Shown here in pieces: positions 23,603-31,568 of a DNA stretch of 64,000 nt. The first letter of the stretch is position 1, and each line of letters begins with the position of its first letter. The notes under the pieces are model-generated. The model was not told the origin of the DNA, ran no database searches, and saw only the letters and a list, made by a program, of their open reading frames with translations. The position numbers and the translations under genes were made by a program. The stretch is from CAXXIC01 sp049315325 (GTDB taxonomy: Bacteria; Bacteroidota; Bacteroidia; Bacteroidales; UBA7332): NCBI GenBank assembly GCA_049315325.1, contig JBMOKJ010000004.1, positions 1 through 64,000 of the forward strand, read 5' to 3'.

Positions 23603-24943
23603 ATGGCGCAAAAACTTTGGGATAAAAACAGCACTACTGATCAGGATATTGAACGCTTTACAGTCGGAAAAGATTGTGAAATGGACCTCTATTTGGCGAA
23701 ATATGATGTACTTGGTTCAATGGCTCATACCACTATGCTCGAAACAATCGGACTACTCGAAACGTCTGAATTAGAGCTAATCAGTTCTGAATTGCATAAC
23801 ATTTATGTCCAAATCGAAAAAGGCAACTTCGTAATTGAAGAAGGTGTCGAAGATGTCCATTCACAGGTAGAAATGCTTCTAACAAACAAATTGGGTGATG
23901 TTGGTAAAAAAATCCACAGTGGACGGTCGCGTAACGATCAAGTATTGCTCGACTTAAGGCTGTTTACACGTGCACAAATTGCTGAAATCGTCTCGTTAAT
24001 TGAGCAACTGTTCGATTCGTTGATTGCACAAAGTGAGAAACACAAAGAGGTGCTGATGCCTGGATACACTCACCTACAAGTAGCCATGCCATCGTCGTTT
24101 GGTCTTTGGTTTGGTGCTTATGCCGAGAGTTTGGCTGACGATTTGCAACTGATGCAAGCCGCTTTTCGTGTGACAAACCGTAATCCACTTGGTTCTGCCG
24201 CAGGATATGGCTCTTCGTTCCCCTTAAATCGTCAATTAACGACCGATTTGTTGGGCTTCGACTCTATGAATTACAATGTAGTTTATGCCCAAATGGGTCG
24301 CGGAAAAATGGAACGTACTGTCTCTTATGCTTTAGCAGGAATTGCAGCCACTTTGTCGAAATTGGCGTATGATGCTTGTCTGTTTAATAGCCAAAATTTC
24401 AATTTCATCAAACTTCCAGCAGAATATACGACTGGCTCGAGTATAATGCCGCATAAGAAAAATCCCGATGTTTTTGAACTTACGCGTGCTAAATGTAACA
24501 AAATACAAGCACTGCCGCAACAAATAACGCTGATTAGCAACAACTTGCCTTCGGGTTATTTCCGCGATATGCAAATCATCAAAGAAGTTTTCCTTCCAGC
24601 TTTCGACGAACTGAAAGATTGTCTTGTTTTAGTCAATCGAATGATTCAAGGTTTAGAAGTGAATAAAAATATCATCGACGACGAGCGTTATAACCTGATT
24701 TTCAGTGTCGAAGAGGTAAATCGCCTCACGCTCTCGGGTGTACCTTTTCGCGATGCCTACAAGCAAGTGGGGTTAGCGATCGAAAACGGACAATTTACTC
24801 CCGATAAATCCGTTAATCACACACACGAAGGGAGCATTGGCAATCTTTGCAATAACGAGATTGTTTCACTGATGAAATCAACAGTGGACAGCTTTCATTT
24901 CGAAAAGATAGAAACAGCAGAGCAAGCGCTATTAAAGAGATAG
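23603..24943 (+). CDS. argH: Argininosuccinate lyase
   Basis: A 446-residue member of the fumarase/aspartase superfamily. It splits argininosuccinate into arginine and fumarate. Signature GSSIMPHKKNPDVFEL carries the catalytic serine loop, and HSGRSRNDQVLLDLRLF and PGYTHLQVAMPSSFGLW are the other active-site stretches. A degenerate TCTTTGCG-word stretch lies just upstream (23540-23590). No other arg gene is in the window. Confidence 0.95.
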   Translation: MAQKLWDKNSTTDQDIERFTVGKDCEMDLYLAKYDVLGSMAHTTMLETIGLLETSELELISSELHNIYVQIEKGNFVIEEGVEDVHSQVEMLLTNKLGDVGKKIHSGRSRNDQVLLDLRLFTRAQIAEIVSLIEQLFDSLIAQSEKHKEVLMPGYTHLQVAMPSSFGLWFGAYAESLADDLQLMQAAFRVTNRNPLGSAAGYGSSFPLNRQLTTDLLGFDSMNYNVVYAQMGRGKMERTVSYALAGIAATLSKLAYDACLFNSQNFNFIKLPAEYTTGSSIMPHKKNPDVFELTRAKCNKIQALPQQITLISNNLPSGYFRDMQIIKEVFLPAFDELKDCLVLVNRMIQGLEVNKNIIDDERYNLIFSVEEVNRLTLSGVPFRDAYKQVGLAIENGQFTPDKSVNHTHEGSIGNLCNNEIVSLMKSTVDSFHFEKIETAEQALLKR

Positions 24944-25006
24944 ACTCTAATACTCCATAATTCCGGATTGTTTTAATTCGTTCAATTCTCTATAAATCAC
25001 AATCTA

Positions 25007-26035
25007 ATGGAATACAAAGCAAATCCAAAACGCTATGCAGGAGCGATGAAATATCGTTTCTGTGGAAACTCAGGTATTAAACTTCCGATTATTTCACTCG
25101 GATTGTGGCACAACTTTGGCAGCGTCGATAATTTCGATACTGCCACCCGAATGGTTCGTCATGCGTTCGATTGTGGCATCACTCATTTCGATTTAGCAAA
25201 TAACTACGGACCAAAGCCTGGCAGTGCAGAAGAAAATTTCGGTAAAATTCTCAAAAACGATTTTCAGATCCACCGCGACGAAATGATAATCACCACGAAA
25301 GCCGGTCACACCATGTGGGATGGGCCTTATGGTGACGGCAGTTCACGTAAGTATCTGATGAGCAGTTTAAATCAAAGTTTAAAACGCTTGCAGCTCGACT
25401 ACGTGGACATATTCTACTCCCATCGTTTTGATTCCACAACTCCCATCGAAGAAACGCTTCAAACATTGGTCGATATTGTTCGACAAGGAAAGGCACTCTA
25501 CATTGGTATTTCGAAATATCCGCCTAAAGAGACAAAATTTGCCTATGAATTTCTGAAGAGCCAAAACGTGCCGTGTCTAATTCATCAAGACCGTTACAGC
25601 ATGTTTACGCGAGAAATCGAGGATAAAATTTTACCACTCTCTGGCGAAAATGGTGTCGGGTTTGTCGCTTTTTCGCCATTGGCACAAGGATTGCTCACCA
25701 ATCGCTATCTGCATGGAATACCAGATGGATCGCGGGCAGCTCGGCCAGAAGGGTTTCTGCAAGTGGATCAAGTTTCGGAGTGGAAAATTGAAAAAGCAAC
25801 GAAGTTAAACGATTTAGCTGAAGCACGCGGACAATCCTTAGCACAAATGGCCTTGGCGTGGACTTTGCGCGATGCGCGAGTTACCAGCCTTATTGTGGGT
25901 GCAAGCTCGGTGACTCAATTGGCAGATAATATCAAATCGATTGAAAATCTCGAATTTTCGTTAGAAGAATTAACAGAAATCGAAAGAATTCTGAACGCAA
26001 GAGATTTTAGTTATGCCAAGAATCCCCAGAAATAG
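25007..26035 (+). CDS. Aldo/keto reductase (YghZ-like)
   Basis: A 342-residue NADPH-dependent aldo/keto reductase close to E. coli YghZ (L-glyceraldehyde-3-phosphate reductase, AKR14). The catalytic tetrad is visible: Asp in THFDLANNYGP, Tyr in NNYGP, Lys in IITTKAGH and His in IFYSHRFD. LGLWHNFGSVDNFDTATRMVRHAFDCG is typical of this subgroup. The physiological substrate is uncertain. It is followed after six bases by a small lipoprotein gene. Confidence 0.88.
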   Translation: MEYKANPKRYAGAMKYRFCGNSGIKLPIISLGLWHNFGSVDNFDTATRMVRHAFDCGITHFDLANNYGPKPGSAEENFGKILKNDFQIHRDEMIITTKAGHTMWDGPYGDGSSRKYLMSSLNQSLKRLQLDYVDIFYSHRFDSTTPIEETLQTLVDIVRQGKALYIGISKYPPKETKFAYEFLKSQNVPCLIHQDRYSMFTREIEDKILPLSGENGVGFVAFSPLAQGLLTNRYLHGIPDGSRAARPEGFLQVDQVSEWKIEKATKLNDLAEARGQSLAQMALAWTLRDARVTSLIVGASSVTQLADNIKSIENLEFSLEELTEIERILNARDFSYAKNPQK

Positions 26036-26041
26036 TCGGCT

Positions 26042-26509
26042 TTGAAAACAAGACTTTCACTTATTTTCGTATTTATTGGTTTGGCGTTTTCGTGCGATAA
26101 ATCCTACTTCAACCCAATCCCAAATTCAACGGTGTTGCTTTATCTGCATCTCGACACAGATGCGTACGATATGATTTTGAGAGGATTGAACACTACACGG
26201 ACTTATCCAAATATAAATCACTCATACAACCAAATCGAGCGCACAGGATATGGAGGGATTTTGGTATTTCACGGACAGGAAAATGGTGCAGATGCGTTTT
26301 TTGCCTATGATATGGCTTGTCCCAACGAAGCCTCACCATCGGTGAAAGTTGTTGTCGAGAACACGCTTTTTGCTCGTTGTCCGAAGTGCAAAACGAAATA
26401 CGAAATTTGGGCTGGAGTTGGTAATCCGGTCGAAGGACCATCGAAATATTCTTTGAAACGCTACATCAATGTTTCGGTAAGTGGTAATTTAGTCACAATC
26501 TACAACTAA
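26042..26509 (+). CDS. Small Rieske-like lipoprotein
   Basis: A 155-residue protein. The start is TTG, six bases after the previous stop; it is chosen because it alone gives the lipoprotein signal MKTRLSLIFVFIGLAFSC with lipid-bearing Cys18. The body resembles a Rieske fold: DMACPNEASPSVKVVV, then ARCPKCKTKYEIWAGVGNPVEGPSKYSLKRY. The canonical C-x-H and C-x-x-H ligands are not complete: three cysteines remain (CP, CPKC) and the histidines are missing. A [2Fe-2S] cluster is therefore doubtful; it may be a structural relic or a zinc-type site. Related proteins occur in other Bacteroidales. Confidence 0.72.
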   Translation: MKTRLSLIFVFIGLAFSCDKSYFNPIPNSTVLLYLHLDTDAYDMILRGLNTTRTYPNINHSYNQIERTGYGGILVFHGQENGADAFFAYDMACPNEASPSVKVVVENTLFARCPKCKTKYEIWAGVGNPVEGPSKYSLKRYINVSVSGNLVTIYN

Positions 26510-26554
26510 GACGGGTACAATCGGCTGTTTTCGCCTCATTTCTTTGACGAAAAT

Positions 26555-26586
26555 TTTGCAAAAAAGAAAAAACAGTCCTATCTTTG
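26555..26586 (+). promoter_or_regulatory. Promoter of the tRNA-Gly/tRNA-Leu unit
   Basis: TTTG (26555-26558), a 20-base spacer and TATCTTTG (26579-26586) make a complete Bacteroidetes -33/-7 promoter. The mature tRNA begins 12 bases downstream. Confidence 0.75.
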
Positions 26587-26597
26587 CAACCTCAAAT

Positions 26598-26673
26598 GCG
26601 AAAGTAGCTCAGTTGGTAGAGCATGACCTTGCCAAGGTCAGGGTCGCGGGTTCGAGTCCCGTCTTTCGCTCCA
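26598..26673 (+). tRNA. tRNA-Gly (GCC)
   Basis: The cloverleaf is complete: acceptor GCGAAAG with CTTTCGC, D-arm AGCTCAGTTGGTAGAGC, anticodon stem-loop GACCTTGCCAAGGTC with anticodon GCC, T-arm GCGGGTTCGAGTCCCGT. Discriminator T and an encoded CCA end the gene. Confidence 0.97.
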
Positions 26674-26678
26674 GGTCT

Positions 26679-26761
26679 GCCCGGATGGTGAAATGGTAGA
26701 CACGAAGGACTTAAAATCCTTTGGCTTCGCGGCTGTGGGGGTTCAAGTCCCCCTCCGGGTA
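26679..26761 (+). tRNA. tRNA-Leu (TAA)
   Basis: Acceptor GCCCGGA with TCCGGGT (first pair G-U), anticodon loop CTTAAAA with anticodon TAA, a long variable arm and T-arm GGGGGTTCAAGTCCCCC. It is 83 bases long with discriminator A. The CCA end is not encoded (CTA follows). It is cotranscribed with tRNA-Gly, five bases upstream. Confidence 0.97.
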
Positions 26762-26772
26762 CTATCTTAGAC

Positions 26773-26811
26773 AAAAAGCCCCGTAATCAAACGATTACGG
26801 GGCTTTTTTTT
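26773..26811 (+). terminator. Terminator of the tRNA unit
   Basis: A strong hairpin AAAGCCCCGTAATC / GATTACGGGGCTTT with a four-base loop, followed by a run of T. Confidence 0.92.
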
Positions 26812-26924
26812 GAAGTCCAGTCAGTGAACGCCTTACTTATTTATTTATTTTTATTCGACTGATGTATATTTTGAGTCTATTTTGCTTTTGCAGAGTTACG
26901 AGCGCATATTCCTCAAAAAAAGAG

Positions 26925-26932
26925 TATTTTTG
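26925..26932 (+). promoter_or_regulatory. -7 box of gldFG
   Basis: TATTTTTG matches TAnnTTTG, 46 bases before the gene. No -33 box at normal spacing. Confidence 0.3.
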
Positions 26933-26978
26933 CCGTTCCGTTTTCAATATTGAAAATTGATAAATTGTAAATCATACG

Positions 26979-29372
26979 ATGTTTTCACTCTTCAAAAAAG
27001 ATCTCATAAATCTGTTTGGATCGACCGTTAGCTTGGTTGTACTTGGGTTGTTTTCGGTTGTACTTTCGTTATTTCTTTGGGTTTTTCCAGGAGAATATAA
27101 CCTCATTGATGGAGGATTGGCCGTTTCCGACTCGATGTTTCGTCTGTCGTCGATGCTGTTGTTGGTGTTGATTCCAGTGCTCACCATGCGCAGCTTTGCC
27201 GAAGAGCGCCGCCAAGGCACCTGGGATTTACTACGTCTACGTCCAATTGGCAATTTTGGTTTATTTTGGGCAAAATTTGGAGCGGTGACTGTTGCTGTTT
27301 CGTTGGCGTTGTTGCTTACTGTGGTTCATCCACTGTTGCTTTCTCATTACAGCGTGGCAGGCAATTCGATTGACAGTGGGGTAGTGGCTACTTCTTATCT
27401 TGGGCTTTTGCTTTGGGTGGCTGCTTGTGTGGCTATTGGGTTGTTTGCATCGGCGCTTTCGAGCAATCAGGTGGTGGCTTTTGTGTTGGCATTGTCGTTG
27501 ACTCTGTTTTTTAATTTCGGTTTTGAGTTGTTAAGTGGAATTCCCGGCTTATCGTTTTTTCAATCTCTCTCCAATACATTGAGCCTTACGGCGCATTATA
27601 AATCGATGCAGCGCGGAGTGATTGATTCACGCGATTTATTCTACTTCGGTTCGCTCATATTCGCTTTTGCTATTGCTACGTCCGCTTTGCTTTCTACTCG
27701 ACTTCCCAAGAAAAAACTTGCTCTCGCAAGCTTGGGTTGGGTATTTCTTTTTGTTGTTTCCGCCAATTGTTTTGTGCGATTCGATTTCACGGCCGAGAAA
27801 CGCTATACTTTGTCTGATTACACCAAATCTATTTTGGCAAAATTGCCACAGTCGGTGAAGGTGAATATCTACCTCGATGGAGACTTGAATGCAGGATTTA
27901 CGCGCTTGCGCAATGGGGTTGGGGAGTTGCTCGACGAATGTAATATTTATTCTGCGGCACCGATTCACTACCAATATTTCAATCCATCGGCTGCAAACAG
28001 TGAGGCGCAGCGCGAAAAAGCATACAGTTATTTGGTATCGAAAGGCATGAAGCCAATTTCGGTGAATGAAGCCGATCGCGAAGGAAAAATGACTCAAAAA
28101 CTGGTATTTCCGTGGGCTGAACTGATTGCCGGCAAGGACACTTTACGCTTTCCGTTGTTGAAAAATCTACCCAGCAAATCTGGTCAGGAGAATTTGAATG
28201 TTTCACTTGAGTCGCTTGAATTGAATTATGTGGAGATTTTGCAACGGTTGGTGCAAAAGAATCCGACGCCAATCGCGTTTCTCGAAGGACACAACGAGTT
28301 GCCAGAACCTTACGTGGCAGGTGCTATGGATAAATTAGCGCAAACTTATCGCATCGACCGAGGTGTGGTGGGCACCGATCCATCTATCCTTGCGCCTTAT
28401 AAAGTGTTAGTGATTGCCGCACCCCAAACGAAATTTAGCGAAACCGATAAATTTGTGCTCGATCAATATTTGATGCAAGGCGGTAGGATTTTGTGGCTTG
28501 TGGATGGCGCGCAACTGCCTTTGCAAGAGTTGGCAGAGAAAGGATCAAGCACTGCTGCACCACTCGATTTAAACCTAAGCGATCTCTTTTTTGGATATGG
28601 TTTGCGCATCAATGGAAACTTGTTGCAAGATGCGCAGTGTATCTCTATACCATTGACAAATCCTAGTAATCAAGCCGATGTGTATCCCGCTCCGTGGATT
28701 TATGCACCGATACTGACGCCAAAGAACGAACACATTATTGGCAAAAACTGCTCGCCTGTTAAGTCCGAATTTGTTTCATCGATCGATTTGGTGGGTGAGA
28801 AAGCAACAATTCAAAAGACAGTTTTACTCAAAACATCGGTGAATACTCACATTGTGAATCTTCCGCAGACGGTTTCGTATCAAATGGTTTTTGATAAAGT
28901 GCCAAATAGCTATTTTAATACAGCAAATCTGTCGGTTGCCGTTTTGCTTGAAGGGAAATTTACTTCGCTCTACCAAAATAGATTCTTGCCTGATGGAATT
29001 GCGCCGATGCAACCGCTCAAAGAGAGTAAACCGACGCGAATGATTGTGGTAGCTGCTAGCTCGTTGATTCGGAATGAGATTCGAAAAGCAAAAAGTGGTG
29101 AGGCGATGCCTCTGCCTTTGGGCTACGAACCGTTTTCGAATACTCAATATGGCAATCCCGATTTTGTGGTGAATTCGGTGCAATATCTTGCAGGCGATGA
29201 GGCAAAATTGGCTCTTCGTTCACGCCAGTTTATGTTACGATTGCTGGATAAAACGAGAATCACCGAGAATTTGACACTCATACAAAGCATAGTGACAGTT
29301 TTGCCAATTTTTCTCTTAAGCCTATTGGTTGGAGGAGTCTTTTGGTGGCGCAGAATAACTTATGTGAAATAG
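26979..29372 (+). CDS. gldFG: Fused GldF-GldG ABC transporter membrane protein
   Basis: A 797-residue protein joining two gliding-associated proteins that are separate in Flavobacterium. Residues 1-235 are a GldF-like ABC-2 permease with six helices (RSFAEERRQGTWDLLRLRPI is the conserved cytoplasmic loop). Residues 240-770 are GldG: RFDFTAEKRYTLSDYTKSIL, a periplasmic ABC_transp_aux domain with IAFLEGHNELPEPYV and GGRILWLVDG, and a closing transmembrane helix at about 770-790 followed by RRITYVK. The partner ATPase GldA is not adjacent. Non-gliding Bacteroidales often carry it, so motility cannot be inferred. Confidence 0.82.
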   Translation: MFSLFKKDLINLFGSTVSLVVLGLFSVVLSLFLWVFPGEYNLIDGGLAVSDSMFRLSSMLLLVLIPVLTMRSFAEERRQGTWDLLRLRPIGNFGLFWAKFGAVTVAVSLALLLTVVHPLLLSHYSVAGNSIDSGVVATSYLGLLLWVAACVAIGLFASALSSNQVVAFVLALSLTLFFNFGFELLSGIPGLSFFQSLSNTLSLTAHYKSMQRGVIDSRDLFYFGSLIFAFAIATSALLSTRLPKKKLALASLGWVFLFVVSANCFVRFDFTAEKRYTLSDYTKSILAKLPQSVKVNIYLDGDLNAGFTRLRNGVGELLDECNIYSAAPIHYQYFNPSAANSEAQREKAYSYLVSKGMKPISVNEADREGKMTQKLVFPWAELIAGKDTLRFPLLKNLPSKSGQENLNVSLESLELNYVEILQRLVQKNPTPIAFLEGHNELPEPYVAGAMDKLAQTYRIDRGVVGTDPSILAPYKVLVIAAPQTKFSETDKFVLDQYLMQGGRILWLVDGAQLPLQELAEKGSSTAAPLDLNLSDLFFGYGLRINGNLLQDAQCISIPLTNPSNQADVYPAPWIYAPILTPKNEHIIGKNCSPVKSEFVSSIDLVGEKATIQKTVLLKTSVNTHIVNLPQTVSYQMVFDKVPNSYFNTANLSVAVLLEGKFTSLYQNRFLPDGIAPMQPLKESKPTRMIVVAASSLIRNEIRKAKSGEAMPLPLGYEPFSNTQYGNPDFVVNSVQYLAGDEAKLALRSRQFMLRLLDKTRITENLTLIQSIVTVLPIFLLSLLVGGVFWWRRITYVK

Positions 29373-29422
29373 CACACAGATTACACAGATTTAAAACAAT
29401 TTTTTCTGTGTAATCCGTGTGC
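29372..29422. repeat. CACAGATTACAC hairpin between convergent genes
   Basis: Arms GCACACAGATTACACAGA (29372-29389) and TCTGTGTAATCCGTGTGC (29405-29422) pair with one mismatch. Both flanking genes end here, so it may serve as a bidirectional terminator. The words recur in Bacteroidetes intergenic DNA; a partial resemblance is at 8510-8551. Confidence 0.65.
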
Positions 29423-29428
29423 CTTCAA

Positions 29429-30289
29429 TTATATCCACTCTTCTTTAACGATATTTCCTTGAACACCTATTACGATTAATTTAACTGGTACTTTGCGTGT
29501 TGCTTGTGCAACTGCTACCTTTGCTAGTTGGAGCAATCCCCCGCAACAAGGCACTTCCATAATCATCACCGTAAGCGTATTTATTTTCGCATCGTCTATC
29601 ATCGATTTTAGCTTTGCCACGTAGATGTCTTTGCCGTCGTCAAGCTTCGGACAAGCAATTGCCAATCGTTTCCCTTTTAGATGCGTGCTATGAAAATCAG
29701 CCACTGAAAATGCCGTGCAATCTGCAGCCAACAGCAAATCGGCACCTTTCAAATAAGGTACCTGTGGGTTAAGTAGATGTAACTGAACCGGCCATTGCTG
29801 AAGCTCCGATTTGTTCTGAGCTGCGTATTTAAATGCTTCTACCTTTGGAGCAGGTTTTCCGAAAAATTTTGCTTCCGAACCCGGACAAGCGCACCCTTTG
29901 CCTTCTGCTTTTGGTGAAGTTTTTTCTTCCAATCCATCCAATGAAAAAGGTAAATCTTTTAACTTGATGTATTCGATACCTTGTTGGAGGAATTCCTGTT
30001 GATTGTGGTCTTTAAGATGATTAAGATGAGCCAAAACGACCTTTTCTCCCTTCGGCGAGATGCGTTCCATCACAGCAATTTCATCATAAGGTTCAGCTTC
30101 ACGCTCTTCGAGTTCAATTGCGCCAACCGGACATTCGCCGATACAGGCTCCCAATCCGTCGCAATAGAGTTCACTTATCATCACCGCTTTGTCGTTGATA
30201 ATCTGCAATGCACCTTCGTGGCAGCCTTCTACACACTCTCCGCAACCGTTGCAAAGCTCTTCATCTATTTTTATGATTGTTCGTTTCAT
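29429..30289 (-). CDS. 4Fe-4S ferredoxin-domain protein
   Basis: A 286-residue cytoplasmic iron-sulfur protein. The N-terminal ferredoxin domain has cluster 1 ligands Cys13, Cys16, Cys19, Cys23 (CNGCGECVEGC) and a second motif CDGLGACIGEC (Cys43, Cys49, Cys53) that is wider than normal. Two further Cys groups occur in KGCACPGSEAK and MEVPCCGGLLQLAK. The C-terminal region (residues 150-286) is an unassigned domain. Electron transfer or oxidative/nitrosative-stress roles are guesses. It is divergent from a Crp/Fnr gene that may regulate it. Confidence 0.8.
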   Translation of the reverse strand: MKRTIIKIDEELCNGCGECVEGCHEGALQIINDKAVMISELYCDGLGACIGECPVGAIELEEREAEPYDEIAVMERISPKGEKVVLAHLNHLKDHNQQEFLQQGIEYIKLKDLPFSLDGLEEKTSPKAEGKGCACPGSEAKFFGKPAPKVEAFKYAAQNKSELQQWPVQLHLLNPQVPYLKGADLLLAADCTAFSVADFHSTHLKGKRLAIACPKLDDGKDIYVAKLKSMIDDAKINTLTVMIMEVPCCGGLLQLAKVAVAQATRKVPVKLIVIGVQGNIVKEEWI

Positions 30290-30340
30290 TGTAATTGAGT
30301 TATTTTACGGATGCAAATTTATCACCAAAATCTCATACAA

Positions 30341-30360
30341 AATGTATCTAATGTTACATT
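30341..30360. promoter_or_regulatory. Candidate Crp/Fnr-type operator
   Basis: AATGTA, eight bases, TACATT: a perfect six-base inverted repeat in the 114-base gap between the ferredoxin gene and the Crp/Fnr gene. An overlapping ATACA-AAA-TGTAT repeat lies at 30335-30347. It is 14 bases upstream of a TACATTTG -7 box (30374-30381) for the regulator. Confidence 0.4.
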
Positions 30361-30403
30361 CGGCAATTTTATCTACATTTGTTGAAAATATACGGGCAAA
30401 ACG

Positions 30404-31072
30404 ATGTACGAAATTATTGTAAAAAACACCTTATTTAGCGGTATATCTGAGGAAGAAGCACGAGAATTGTTTGCAAATCGTCAATATCAGATAAAACATT
30501 TTCGACCAAAAGATATTGTTGGCATTCAAGGGGAGACATGCAATCACTTGATGATTGTGCTCGACGGCATGGTGCAGGCACAAATGGTTGATTATTCGGG
30601 TCGATTGATTGTGATGGCAGAAATAGCCGCACCATATGCCTATGCAGCCGCTTTTATTTACGCCGAACAGAACGAATTGCCGGTGACTGTCGTTGCTCAA
30701 AAAGAGAGCGAAATCTTATTCATTCGCAAAGAAGTTTTTCTCGAGATTCTTCAACGAAACAAACAGGTACTGCACAATTTTCTGACATTTATCTCCAACC
30801 GTAGTAAATTCCTTACAGATAAAATCCATTTTCTCACTTTTCGAACCATTAAAAGCAAAATCTCTGATTTTCTTCTCAAACGCTCCAATCAAGTCAATTC
30901 GTTGGTCGTTATTCTCGACCAGACCCAGCAAGAGCTTGCCGATATGTTTGGTGTGGCACGGCCATCGTTGGCTCGTACTTTTAAGGAGATGGAAAATGAA
31001 GGTTTGATTTTGATTGAACGCAAAAAAATCACACTCGTTGATTTGCCAAAACTGAAGAAACTGACGTTGTAA
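30404..31072 (+). CDS. Crp/Fnr-family transcriptional regulator
   Basis: A 222-residue regulator. Residues 15-130 form a cyclic-nucleotide-binding-like domain (FRPKDIVGIQGETCNHLMIVLDGMVQAQ), residues 150-222 a winged helix with HTH TQQELADMFGVARPSLARTFKEMENEGLI. No cysteine set for an Fnr-type iron-sulfur cluster is seen, and the Crp cAMP-contact residues are not evident. The ligand is unknown. Divergent pairing with the ferredoxin gene suggests it controls that gene and itself. Confidence 0.88.
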   Translation: MYEIIVKNTLFSGISEEEARELFANRQYQIKHFRPKDIVGIQGETCNHLMIVLDGMVQAQMVDYSGRLIVMAEIAAPYAYAAAFIYAEQNELPVTVVAQKESEILFIRKEVFLEILQRNKQVLHNFLTFISNRSKFLTDKIHFLTFRTIKSKISDFLLKRSNQVNSLVVILDQTQQELADMFGVARPSLARTFKEMENEGLILIERKKITLVDLPKLKKLTL

Positions 31073-31109
31073 AATTCTATTTTCTGCCAAAAAATGACCA
31101 AAACTGCAA

Positions 31110-31146
31110 TTTTGTCAGTCGTTTTGTCAGTCGTTTTGACAAAAAA
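31110..31146 (+). promoter_or_regulatory. Triple 12-base repeats upstream of groES
   Basis: TTTTGTCAGTCG occurs twice in tandem (31110-31121, 31122-31133) and a third unit begins TTTTGACAAAA (31134-31144). TTTTGTC and GACAAAA also form an inverted repeat with nine bases between. This is a regularly spaced protein-binding-site array 99-135 bases before groES and just upstream of the sigma-54-like box. Confidence 0.5.
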
Positions 31147-31162
31147 TGGGCTCAATCAGTTT

Positions 31163-31178
31163 TGGCACGATTTTCGCT
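31163..31178 (+). promoter_or_regulatory. Sigma-54-like promoter of groES-groEL
   Basis: TGGCACGATTTTCGCT: GG at 31164-31165, ten bases, GC at 31176-31177. It differs from the -24/-12 consensus TGGCACG-N4-TTGC at one position. The start codon of groES is 66 bases further on. Use of RpoN here is inference. Confidence 0.5.
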
Positions 31179-31244
31179 TATTATTAAAGCGAATGCTTTA
31201 CGCGTTCTACACATTAAATTATTAACTAATAAAATAAATTTATT

Positions 31245-31517
31245 ATGAGCATTAAACCATTAGCAGACAGAGTGCTGATTAAATCAGCTGCTGCCGAAGA
31301 AAAAACAATCGGAGGAATCATTATTCCTGATTCAGCAAAAGAGAAACCGTTGAAAGGCGAAGTTATTGCTGTTGGCAACGGAACGAAAGACGAAGAGATG
31401 GTTCTGAAAGCAGGCGATCAGGTACTTTATGGCAAATATGCTGGTACTGAAATCGAACTTGATGGAGACAAGTTCCTTATTATGCGTCAATCAGACGTGT
31501 TAGGTATTCTCGCATAA
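31245..31517 (+). CDS. groES: Co-chaperonin GroES
   Basis: A 90-residue co-chaperonin; a heptamer caps the GroEL cylinder. ADRVLIKSAAAEEKTIGGIIIPDSAKEKP has the mobile loop with GGIIIP, and VLYGKYAGTEIELDGDKFLIM completes the beta barrel. groEL follows after 51 bases. The upstream region holds a sigma-54-like promoter and tandem repeats. Confidence 0.97.
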   Translation: MSIKPLADRVLIKSAAAEEKTIGGIIIPDSAKEKPLKGEVIAVGNGTKDEEMVLKAGDQVLYGKYAGTEIELDGDKFLIMRQSDVLGILA

Positions 31518-31568
31518 GAACAATGTGTGCAATTGTAATTTGTAACTAACAAAATTGAAAATAAGAAA

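Noticed and set aside
26592..26774. A 60-residue minus-strand reading frame across the two tRNA genes
   Set aside because: It is the antisense of tRNA-Gly and tRNA-Leu; such peptides (GLEPPQPRSQR, GTRTRDPDLG) are a well-known annotation artefact.
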